From Prostheceraeus crozeri (taxonomy: Eukaryota > Platyhelminthes > Polycladida > Euryleptidae), in NCBI GenBank assembly GCA_907163375.1, contig CAJQUW010006345.1:620001-684000 (forward strand): DNA of 64,000 nt, written 5' to 3'. Position 1 is the stretch's first letter; the number at the start of each line of letters is the position of its first letter. The position numbers were made by a program, and so were the translations under genes. Below, piece after piece: positions 12,816 through 23,931 of the stretch. The notes under the pieces were generated by a model. That model made no database searches. It had not been told where the DNA came from and saw only the letters and a list, made by a program, of their open reading frames with translations.

Positions 12816-15350
12816 GAATGACTTTGAAAACTGAAGTGCAACTATCAGCACTGAATATGTGCAATCAGGACAATCTGCTGTTCGCTCTGTGCAGTATGTA
12901 CCACACCATTTGATTAGAGACATCCATTGAATTTTGATACAATAGCGCAATAATGATAATAATAATGTTGTTTTAATAACACAATAAATATCATGGCCAT
13001 GATATTCATAATCTGGAACAAAATGGAACCTCTTGAGAACCATATCGACAGTCTGATGCAAAAATTGCGCAACACTATTTTCTAGCTTCTCAAGAAAATA
13101 AAATTAATGTCATTGTTTCAAGGTAGCTTCTTTCTTGCGTAGTCACCGTGCGTACGACAATTACCAATGAAACCAAAGTTGAGTAGAATAAAACAAAGAA
13201 AATTAAAAAACAAAGCATACAAAATCTGAAAGTCTAGAGCACTAGAAACCCATTTGATTTACTTAAAGAGACAAGAATTGATATCAGCTGCGCAGTTTGA
13301 CATCGACATGTAAGTCAATATTTGTGCATCTTTTTCTTTACAGAATTTTTACACCTAACAGCTACGAGCCATGAACGAAGCTAGGGGTTACTTAAAGGAA
13401 AAAGTAATGATTTGTATTATTTTACATGAATAAAAGTAAAATTCTTCAGAATTACGACTTGTTGCACAAATTGTATTTTTATCAATTTAACTTGAGCTTT
13501 CGCCAGTAACGGCCATCTAAAAGCAGATAAGTGAACATTTATGAAATGCAATTAAAAAGTCAAGACTTATTTCTAGAAGAATCAAAAGTCAAATTTGCTG
13601 CCTAGATCCAGAGAACACCTTTTTAGTTCATTTATGCATGTACATGCACCATGTACCTCCACACAGTCTCAGGTAGCAAAATTGTCCACTCCATGTCATT
13701 GAAGCATAGCGCTCACTGAAGATGATGCACATTGCTCTGTCGTTCTCTACATTAGTTGGCACACCAGGTAACAACCATGAGAATTTGAAGACCCTATCTT
13801 GCAATTTCTAGAGAACATGTTGATCAGCTATCGGCCTTAGATTTCGATGTTGATAGTCAAAGTCAGTCGTTTCAAATTTAATGAATTAGTTAGTCACGAG
13901 ACTGACTTGCATAAACAATTCGTATGCAGGTTGTCTACATTATCTTCACTGCGTTTTTTACAGCAACAATTCTTTGCTTGTCAACCAAGGAAATGCGATT
14001 TTTCGGCGTACCTGCAGAATAATCAGTCGACAAGCGGAACTTCATTGGTGTTTATGGAGATATCTATCAATGAATTGCGAATATTATTCTTGAGTTGAGA
14101 TGTGCAACAACAATTTTTTCTGTCGTCGATAATCAAACATTAGAACTGAGAAACTGCATACTTGAAATGAGATTCATGACATCAGAAATTAGCTATTGAA
14201 TGTCTGAATTGAAGAACTATACTTGATTTGAGCACTTTTAACATCGAATTTAGCGATTCGATGCATGAACTGGAAAATGTGTATAGCTTCTGCTTTTGAT
14301 ATTCCAAAATCATCTCATTGCAGTCCAAATCGCAGCCAAATTCCGCATTTGAACAATCTGATATAACATAGTTCCTCAATATTCAAAATTTTGTTGTAGT
14401 TTATTGGAATTATAATTTTTTTTCTCCAAGAGTGAAACAAATTATTTTTTAATGCAAAACTTTATGGCCTTGAAGTGACAATAATAATATCAGACACATC
14501 CTTCCCTGTTTTTACAACTAAAATGTCGATGCGTCTTTCATTGAAAGGCTTCTCTTATTTTTCTGTTTGGTTCATTAATGATTATGCAACCTTCGGTCAT
14601 TCCGCTGTCCATAATGGAAAGCATCTCTCATTCCAGGACGCCTCCTATTCAAAGAAAAGCGGTAGGGCCACTGCATGAATTTAGAAATATCATTTTATTG
14701 AGATATTTCATAGTTTCATGAAATTTTGTTTTGAAAACTACTTGCAGTTAATTCCGTCGAAAACTTATGGTCAAATTAAATTTTAATTAATAGGCACAAG
14801 TACTGACTTATTGCGATTGTCAGAAGGTAAAACTTATTTTGCTAGTATTTCCAACTTTGCATCACGTATTGCCGGAAACAGTTTCTGAACGATTACGTCA
14901 ACTGTTGCCGCCACTCTCCCCATCTTGGCCGAGCAAGATGTCAGATGGACGAAGATATTGATCTGGAGGTCATCGCCTACTTCCTTTCCTCCGCATCGAC
15001 CTTCTTGAAACTACAGGGATCCACAGCTGCCATTCATCTCCACGCTGGTGGACATTGATATCATCACCATATTCACAATAACTAACTACCAACTTACACG
15101 TCTTCGTAAATGGGAAACATAAATCCTTCCGTTGATTGACAGGGATGCAAAAAGATAAAATCATACGGTAATTTGCATTGAGAACTTTTTTTCTAAAGAT
15201 ATTTATATCTTCACGGACACTGGAACGAAATAGGACAGGTGTTTGTTGCATTGATTTCAGGCAGCGCAAAGTTGTGGCCTAAGTCATTGGCAGTATAGCA
15301 AAACATAGCATTTGCCTCGTCAAGCGAAGCCTATAGTATTTCGTATCAGT
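12816..15350. other. Long spacer
   Basis: No gene recognised. A slightly GC-richer patch at 14900-15270 has a 99-codon minus frame, but no motif, homology or splice logic supports it. Confidence 0.45.
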
Positions 15351-15351
15351 C

Positions 15352-15445
15352 AGCTCACGGTGGTCTCACTGGTGCAGTGGTTAGATGCTTGACCTGGCGA
15401 TCTTTCAGTCTAGTGGTCAAGCCCCGAAAGTGTTATTGGAAGTCG
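15352..15445 (+). repeat. tRNA-derived SINE-like head
   Basis: GGTCTCACTGGTGCAGTGG and TTAGATGCTTGACCTGG resemble the 5' half of a tRNA with an A box. GTGGTCAAGCCCCG about 40 bp later resembles a B box. The ends do not pair as an acceptor stem, so it is not a working tRNA gene. It directly abuts the MITE at 15451. A SINE fragment is the simplest reading. Confidence 0.4.
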
Positions 15446-15450
15446 GCAGG

Positions 15451-16178
15451 TAGTCCGGCAGCCAGAACGAGTTTCTGCAGGGAACTATAGGCTGAAAGTG
15501 AGACTTTCACAGAATAATGTACATCCTATGCCCACTGCGAATCTGTGCGTCTGCCGAGTTCTAGTGAGTTTCTCTTCTTGTCAGATATGATCGAAGAAGA
15601 ACACATGTTAATCCAATGGGATGCAGATTGCAGTTTTTGGTCAAAATGAAATTTTTAATGTTTTCGCTTTTTACGGTAGAAATACTCAGTCAAGAGCTAT
15701 AATTTTTGACATAGAATGTCTTCAGGTCATTGCTGATCAGGTTCATGAACATTTATCTATGAAACTACATGCATTCAGTTTTGACAAACCTCCTACTGTT
15801 GGCAAACAACAACATGCTGGCCCACTTCATCCACATTGAACCACACTATCGCATACATCGCCGATCAGAAGCTTGATAATATCACATACACATGATAGGA
15901 AATTACCTGAAGACATTCTATGTCAAAAATTATGGCTCTGGCCTCAGTACTTTTAAATTGATAAAAGAAAATACAGAAAATTTCATTTTTGCCAAAAACT
16001 GCAATCTGCTTCCCATTAGATTAGCATGTGCTTTTCCTTGATCGTGTCTGACAAGAAGAGGAACTCACTAGAACTCGACAGACGCGCGAATTCGTAGTAG
16101 GCATAGGTGTACATCATTCTGTGAAAGTCTCATTTTCGGCGTCGTTCCCTGCAGAAACTCGCTCTGGCTGCCAGACTA
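15451..16178. mobile_element. Long-TIR MITE, TAGTCCGGCAG family (copy 3)
   Basis: Begins TA-GTCCGGCAGCCAGAACGAG and ends CTCGCTCTGGCTGCCAGAC-TA. The long inverted arms match copies 1 and 2, for example TGCAGATTGCAGTTTTTGG on the left and CCAAAAACTGCAATCTGC on the right. The centre holds AACAACATGCTGGCCCACTT and ATCGCCGATCAGAAGCTTG. Non-coding, flanked by TA. Confidence 0.85.
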
Positions 16179-18595
16179 AGGGCATGTGGGCTAAAAGATC
16201 AAAACACTCCAGATTAAAGTCTGAATATGTTAACAGCAATTAACGGATTAACAGCAATATGATTTCGTCAAACTGATTGAATTTGAAAGCTTAGTTGGCT
16301 GCTGGTGTACACAAAATGGTAATTACTAATTAGTAACTTTTTAAATTTATGCTTCAATGCAGCGTGGTTAAATTAATGGCTAGGTCTTAGACTCAGAGAT
16401 AGAGACAACTCGAAATGTCCAGGCCTGTCTAAGTAACTGGCAAGCCGACATTAAGCTTGCTTGTGTCCAACTTCAGACCGGTTTCAGATCCCGACTTCAG
16501 ATCGATTTAAGTAAATAAATAAGTATTTTATTCATGTTGCTGAAATCTTAAGTTAAACATCATTACCAATCCTGATAACGCACATTGAGTAAATTCGACA
16601 ATATGTCAATGCGTGATAGTATGTGCTCTACAGGGCGTATCCATAGACCTGTCATCATGCATGTGCCTCTCAAGCAGCTTTAGCTTGGTCTAATAATGTT
16701 TGCTTTTTGCTATTATTTCATGTCATTCTTTTCGGCATTTTACGATTTGCAATTATTGAATAAGCACACTCACTTACTTAATACTTATACATTCAGGTTG
16801 CAATATCGCCTCTTTTAACAGGGAGGGCCGTCGTACTATATGGGATAAAAGAGTTCAAAAAACATGCTGAGATCGCGTGTGGCTGAAGGAATCTTTCTGT
16901 TATTTCTGATTTCAATGGGATAATCCCGTTCATAGTAACTCTGTGCTGAGACTTTAACAATTAGGGTTTTGATGATAATAGTCGCCGATCGGGCAAAGAC
17001 TGAAACCGACCATGCATGCAATTCTGACCATCATGGAAACTACTAGTCACTCAATGACACCTGTGTGGAATCATCTCAATTTCATTACTCAATCCAACTA
17101 TATTAATCATGATGTTATAAAGCAACAGTAGGCCAATGTCTATTCTGCAACATTATCTAGATTTTCACAAAATGGTAGATAGCTTTCTTTCTGAAAAAAA
17201 TGAACGTGCTATCTCATGAATCACATCCCACTATGTGGAGAGAGAAGTTCAAACATAAGAAGTTGCATAGCGAAAGTAATGCATCACGTGGACTACTGTC
17301 TTGGTTATCGAACTTTCTCGCCTGTTGCATTCGATATCCACTTGCTTTGTGAAATCTTTATTGTGATTGTCACTTTACTGAATTACTAATTATAACTGAT
17401 TGGATATCACTATGTACATGTATATTTCGGATTCATCTATAAATTGTGACTTGAGATACTCTGAAAATGCAAGTATTTAGTGCAACAATTAGCAAAATGC
17501 CAAACTCGTATGCAATGTCAATTCAAATGTATAGTGACAGCATTTTCTTCGTAAATGAAATTCTGTTTGCAAGGTCAAAAAGAAGGTGTTCTGGTGCGAT
17601 GGCCGGTTTCCATCTCTCCTATGACTTCACAAATCACTCAATAAAGAGGAAACGTATGTAATGCACATCCTAGTGCGGGATGTTGCTAAGATTGCTAAAA
17701 GATGCATAGATTGCTAGAACGCGACCAAGACAGGGAAGACAGAATTCACATACCAATTAGAAAAAATATTATTCTCTTACTATTAGATATCATATGAAAA
17801 TTCTAATTAGGCAGAGCGCCAGCATGTTATATTTCTCCCACAGAGTAAGTATATATATATTAGATAGTGTCGACTCCAGGAAATCTCAGTATACAGTGAA
17901 AATTTTCATATCAAAAGATGCAGCTTTTTGCGGAGATTGTGTTCATGCTGTCGAAAAAATATTTGATAACTTTTTAAGAAGCTAAATTTTTGGAAAATAA
18001 TCCTTTGATTATATACTGGCGACGTGAAACCACTAATAAGTAGTATGAAACTTATTTGATATCAAAAGGAATGAACATTTACTAGCATGTAACTTAACTC
18101 AACGGAAATTGAGCTGATTATCAGGAAATTTCATGAACCACATCATAATGCAAGTGTTATGGAAAAGTTGAGATCCTATTGTGCTTCTTGGCTGACCTTT
18201 TCAATTTTCATCAGCATCACTTTATGATTCACTAAATTTATGTTTAATTTCCTGAATCTGAATAACAGTATTGACCCATTGACATCTTTTAAAGTTAATT
18301 ATGATGTCTTTAATTATGATCTTTTGCTCTTTCAGTGGCAGGTTCTGTGATGTTATTACGCTTAATAAAATACTCTTGTTAATAAGAATGAGCAATAAAG
18401 CAATAGCAACCCATCGAATTGCTAGACAAACGATATTACCTCTCCAAGGTTGACACGACACTTAGGATTTGTAAAATACTAATTATTCCTTCTGTACTGC
18501 TATTATGATCAGTTAAATCCGCGCAGATTTCTCCAAAAGTGTAGACATTTGCATATTTCACATGAGGTACCTGGGTCGCCTAATTCTACCTAATA
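16179..18595. other. Spacer
   Basis: AT-rich sequence with no recognised gene or repeat. Open frames up to 79 codons (for example 18222-18461, minus) show no motif. Confidence 0.5.
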
Positions 18596-18597
18596 TA

Positions 18598-19738
18598 CAG
18601 GGTGTCCCAAATGTTTTTTCTTTAAAATTTCATCTTGTTCTATTGAAAAATCTATGATTTAACGCTAGTTTTCAAATATAGATTTCACAGCTATATCATT
18701 TAAGGGCGAAAACTGATTTGTATTATTGTCTCTTGTTCGAACATAACTATCTCACATTCTGATCCACATATCTGAGCATTGCTAATCTTGGTCATTTCTA
18801 CTACGTGTGTCTGTCTGCCTCACGCGTGAACATCATTGAGAACGTCGAGCTATTCACCATTGAAGAAAACCTTATGCAGTAGCGTGGTCGCTGTCACATA
18901 ATAACCAAGAGAGCTGGCGCATGTTTAAACAAAAATACGGCAAAGAACCTCCATCTGAGAATCACATAAAACCCTGGAGCACGAAGTTGTTAGAAACTGG
19001 TAGCCACGTTCAACGCCGCTCATCATCAGGTCGACCCTGCACTGCATCAAGTGAAGAAAATAAAGAAAACATCGTCCGAAATTTTCGAGAAAACCCAACT
19101 ACATCCATTCGCTCCGTTGCATCGTCACTGAATATCTCGAAAAACTCTGTTGGAAGAATCCTTCAACAAGAAAACTTTCACCCTTTCAAACCAAGATACT
19201 GTCAATTTTTATACGATGGCGACGAGGACAGACGACACGAATTTTGTGAAACAATTTTGGAGTTCTGTGACAATTATCCATCTTTTTTGAGGAAGCTGGT
19301 GTTCTCTGACGAGTGTCTTTTCGAGCTACATGGTGCTGTTAATAAGAACAACATTCACTTTTGGGATCAACAGAAGCCCCACGAAATCATCTAAACGCCC
19401 GTGAAAACACAATCATTGACTGTTTGGATGGCAATTAGTTATCACGGAGTCGTGGCATTCGATATCTCACTACAAACAGTGACATCTCAAAGATATTGCT
19501 CTATTTTCAACGAAAAAGTAATCCCATACATGAGCAGTAGTAATCGAAAAATGCGGTAATACCAACAGGATGGAGCTCCTCCTCAGTTCAGCATTGGAGC
19601 ACGTCGAAATCTCAATATACCAGGTAGATGGATTGGTCGAAGAGGAGCTATTGAACCAAGGAGCTCACTCCTGCAGATTTTTGGTTATGGTCTTACTTGA
19701 ATATCTCATGTTGAACTTCTCTCACTGGTCCTTTAAAG
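18598..19738 (+). mobile_element. Mariner-like transposon remnant with transposase pseudogene
   Basis: TA at 18596-18597 is followed by a mariner-type terminus CAGGGTGTCCCAAATG. The transposase follows: a DUF4817-like start (FTIEENL near 18850), then FKQKYGKEPPS and ETGSHVQRRSSSGRPC (frame 18921-19394), a helix-turn-helix region (TTSIRSVASSLNISKNSVG), the first catalytic Asp in FSDECLFELHG, the second in QQDGAPPQF (about 19565) and the third in LTPADFWLWSYL (about 19665-19700). Stop codons lie at about 19392 and 19557, and frameshifts occur before 18921 and before the third Asp. It is a dead copy. Its 3' end is lost at the hAT MITE inserted at 19739. Confidence 0.85.
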
Positions 19739-20468
19739 CAGGGATGCGGAGTCCTATCATTTTGATAGGACTCTGACTCCGAGTGGCAAGTATATACAGC
19801 CTAGTTTTTTTTTATAAAAGCTGGTAGCCTACATCATAGATCATTATAGGCTTACCTGAACCTATCTTTAGTGATCAATTATCAATCATTTTCGATGAAA
19901 GTTTATCAAATGTCGCTTTAAGTTCGATGCATAAGACCCGCCTCCTCCCATCTCGTTGATGTGTGCTTCACACAGTTTTTCTCCAGTCTCTACCAGGCAC
20001 AAAAATCCCCATCCCTCTCCAAAAAATATGATTACACTTTCGATTTTAATATGCGCTTTGGAGGAACCATCACACACGATTAACGTGAGGGGAAGAGGTA
20101 ATGTTCTCAAACAAACCAGTATTTCATTTTTGTCTCTGATGTGACCTTTGGCGCGTAGGTGTGATCGAGGCTAGGAAGGCTTGTCTTCTCTACTAAATCA
20201 CCGAGTGAAAAGACAATCCTTTTTCACTATCACGGTTGATTCTCTCAACTATTACAAACTTTGCATGCAACAGTGTCTCTGTACCTTTGTTTGACGGAGA
20301 AAGTTGATATCAAGACAGTGACAGCAATGCACGAGGATAAATAATTAGTTTGCATTATATTTCGGGTCTAGTTATAGGCCGGAGTCTGGAGTCCAATCAT
20401 TTGATAGGGCTCCGACTCCGACTCCAGCAAAAAAGATAGGACTCCGCGACTCCGACTTCGCATCCCTG
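19739..20468. mobile_element. Non-autonomous hAT MITE, 730 bp
   Basis: Ends are CAGGGATGCGGAGTCC and, inverted, ...CGCATCCCTG. They are flanked by an 8-bp duplication CTTTAAAG (19731-19738) and CTATAAAG (20469-20476), one mismatch. Subterminal zones hold iterated GACTCCGACTCC motifs. The interior has no transposase. It sits at the point where the mariner remnant stops and is therefore younger than that remnant. Confidence 0.8.
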
Positions 20469-20476
20469 CTATAAAG

Positions 20477-21771
20477 TTCACTATGTTGAGGGCTGTACAT
20501 GTAAATCGTACGAAAATTAAACCATCTCCGATCTTCAAGTAAACAGCAACAAAAATCATTGCATGAACTGAGAGTGGTTCTATATAGTGTTTGAAGTGTG
20601 GTAAATTACCGGTAAATTACCAGTGGTAAATTACCGGAAATTTACCGATAAGATTGAAATAAATTACCGATACACAATTGATCATTTTTCGGGGTTTCCT
20701 GATTTCATTTTGCTATGACAAAATTTCCAATACACTCACAATTCTCAGGTAGCCTAAAGAATTTAGAGTTTCTGAAAATTACTAAATCATAGCTTATGCA
20801 TCTAACCTATAAATGTATTCAACCAGGTGTGCATGAATGATTCGATGTTAATAGTTACACCCACAGAATTAGACAGGTCGTCTCTTCTTCTGTTTGACTA
20901 GAAAGGAAACATGGGAACATATAACGTTAATAAAATGGCACATATCACCATAACAATCGAACAATAAGAAGCCAGTTCCATGTTAAATACGCCAAATTGT
21001 GCGAAGCTTCAGTGACTGTTATCAACCGGATCACACAACAAAGAGACGCAGTCGATGTCAAGTTCTACAGAGAAGTTTGTGAGCGTTTTAGATAATGATC
21101 AGAGGGCCCAACATTATCGAGAAAACCTTTGCGCAATGATTTGAATTCTTCGAAGCTGAAGGAATCGTGACGATCGGAGCATTTTGAAGGAATTCACAGC
21201 AATCCGCAAGCGGCACACGACTATTTTTCCTATCTCTGCAAGGTATTAAAAATTTCTTTTTGCCCACTTAGTAAGTTCCTGCATGTGCCATTGCTTTGAA
21301 TCAGTTTGCACTTCTAGCAAAGTGATGCACTTAAACAATCTAATTATGTGATATTATGTGATTATGCTATTCACTTTGCTATCACCAACCCCTAGCAGTA
21401 CTAAAGAATGCCTAAAATTATCAAATTCCACGCTAGTTGCTATCTCTTCAACATGCATTTAGAATATTCTAATTCTGGTCTCTCATTGGTTGAGACGATC
21501 GCTATTGCTCTCTTATCAATGTCTTTATGCACCTTTATGATGATTGTAGCCTGCGCGTGTATTGTCAAATTTTACCGAGTGGCTGCAATAGGGACGATAT
21601 CTGCATATTCTTTCCATTGATGATATCTCTCTCTCTCTTTCTCTCTTTCTCATATTATAGTAATATTTATTACTAATTATAGTTATCAAAATACATTTCT
21701 TGAAATAATATTTTCTCCAAGTATCTAAATTTACCACGCATAGATTTCATACTCCTTCTAACATTGACAAC
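20477..21771. other. Spacer with TAAATTACCGG repeats
   Basis: At 20598-20665 the units GGTAAATTACC, GGTAAATTACCAGT and AAATTTACCGAT iterate imperfectly, possibly a relic of an element related to the MITE at 26357-26465 (TTACCGG motifs). A CT-rich microsatellite lies at about 21626-21650. No gene seen. Confidence 0.4.
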
Positions 21772-21773
21772 TA

Positions 21774-22110
21774 CAGGGTGTTCAGTAAAAAACCAGGAAA
21801 TTTCAAATTAATGATTTGTGTATTACAAAAACAATAATGAAGACTCGGAAATATCAATAATATTCAAAATGAGAGTCACTGACTTTGACACAGCGCTTCA
21901 AACGTTGTATCCATACGGAAGTGGCTGAGTGAATGGTTCTGTCGGGTATTCCATTCCACGCTTCTGTCAAAGCATCTTTAAGCATTTCAATGTCAGCTAT
22001 CTGTCCACGCTGTCGCTGAAGATGAGACAATAAAATACTCCACATACAGAAGTCCATGACGTTTAAATCCGGGCTTTTTGAAGGCCAATCACTTGGTTCA
22101 ATAAGAAGAA
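21774..22110 (-). mobile_element. Mariner-like transposase C-terminus fragment
   Basis: On the minus strand WPSKSPDLNVMDFCMWSILL (third catalytic Asp region) is followed by LKDALTEAWNGIPDRTIHSA and RCVKVSDSHFEYY-stop, the usual C-terminus of Tc1/mariner transposases. Downstream the element ends in CTGGTTTTTTACTGAACACCCTG next to TA (21772-21773). The rest of the element upstream is not recognisable. It is a separate copy from the + strand remnant at 18598. Confidence 0.75.
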
Positions 22111-23885
22111 AAGAACAAAATGGAACGCATTTTAATAATAATGAATCCTGATAATGTTCTAACAATTTATCGAGACAAAATGACAGACAAGCAAAAGTCT
22201 AACAGACTAAGTCTGACATACAAGCAATGTAGTGTTCCAAGATGTGTCATAATTTTGGTGATTCGTTATAAAATCTACTCATCCATTATCAATATTGTCC
22301 GGAACCACCGCCGCTATATTTTAGAATGACTACGGCTTGTGTTCCACATCCCTGGTCGCTCTCACATCGCTAATCTCAGATCGAGATTCATTGTTTCGCA
22401 AGAAGCTGTGTAATGGATAAAGATGATCTTCCAAAATATCTGAGTGTGAATAAATTTGGCACAAAATCTAAGGCTATGGGCTTCTACCGTGGTTGCAGGA
22501 TGGGCTTACAATGTGAAATCGTTTTCGACCAGCAAATTCAGATTACTTTTACTCATGATCTTGAGTTATGAAATGGCCATGGAAATCTCGTGATATAAGC
22601 AACCTGCATGAATTTCATATAGATTATCATTGTCAGTCTGTATTGTAGACAGATGCAGCATCAAATTCACAAATATTTATTTCATTCATCCCTGTACTTT
22701 ATCCTCTTTTCCTGGATACATTCTAGCTAGTTAAAGAGCTGACGATTTCTTTGAAAATCTACATTTCTATAACATTAATTTAATGTCTGCAATACATTAA
22801 ACGCTTAATGTACTATACACATTATTGATCGTGAAATATATCATGATAAAGCACTGATATTTTACTTTACGTATTTAGAAAGTCCGAGTCATAGATTTGA
22901 CATGCGAGTTCCCGCAGGGTACGAGTATATTAAATCTGTGACGAGGATAGATTCGTAGATTATTATACTATTAAACTAATTTTTGTGCGTAGAAAGACTG
23001 AAAAAATAACATTATTTCAATAATTTCAAATTATAAACAACAACAAAAAAATAATTGTAGAAATATCTACTATAAAATACTTTAGTTTGATAAAATCTTT
23101 GATTCACTCTACTGTCTGATATCTATTTGTCATTCTAAAGAGCAGCGTATGACTTCTCTCATGATCACACATACGAAGAAACAATGTATCACTGTCCACT
23201 AGAAGACATCTATCCGAAGAACAAGTAGTAATAAATGCACATGACTTTTAAGTAAATAAAATATAATACTTTCAATAAGAGTAGAAAATCGAGAGTAGGC
23301 TGAAAATCAGGAGGAAATGGGTATTAAAATTGTATGGACTAATTCCTTTATGAGCCGTGTTTTTGGCTTACTAACAGCGGTAATGAGTAAATCTCTGACT
23401 CGCATCCAACTTTGGTTTGTCATCCATCCATTCGAAAAATCTACTAGTATAAAATCACTAGCCCTGGATAACTTTTATAAGTGTCTTTCCCATATGAATT
23501 TAATTGACAAAACAGCACTTCAGGTATCGTAATGAAAAACGAATAATTCAGATCGGGTTTTGTTTCCAGATCGATTCGCTCTGGTATGTTGTGTTGGTAG
23601 TAGATAAGGCTGTTTCGATCAATGCCAGCAACGAAAAAATATTGCTTCTACAAACATGTCCATGTGCACGCAATCTGCAGTCCTAGATTGCGATCAATCC
23701 CTCGTTCGGTGACTCATCTTTCTCTGTTTATCAGCCTACCAACCTTTCAACGCAACTTCAGACTGTTTCCCCTTACAATTACGGCGTTCGAACAGCTGTA
23801 CAAGTTGTAGAGATGAAAGTGCACTGCCCAACCTAGAGTGGAAGTAGTTGAATGTTGACCTAATTCTGACCTCTTTTTCTTACAG
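22111..23885. other. Spacer upstream of the troponin C exons
   Basis: No repeat or domain recognised. Because the first visible troponin C exon begins inside the protein, the start codon exon and promoter are expected here or further upstream. I could not identify them: no convincing short ATG exon with a phase-0 donor stands out. Confidence 0.4.
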
Positions 23886-23931
23886 GCTCTCGTAATCGAA
23901 GATATAACTGTGACAGAAGATCAACTTCGAG
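23886..23931 (+). CDS. Troponin C exon a
   Basis: The acceptor ...TTTTTCTTACAG precedes GCTCTC; the donor is CGAG|GTAAAA. It encodes ALVIEDITVTEDQLR and ends one base into the next codon (phase 1). The reading starts in phase 0, so the missing first exon must end on a codon boundary. Confidence 0.75.

Noticed and set aside
14970-15269. 99-codon minus frame as an exon
   Set aside because: No recognisable domain, and the surrounding sequence gives no consistent splice sites.
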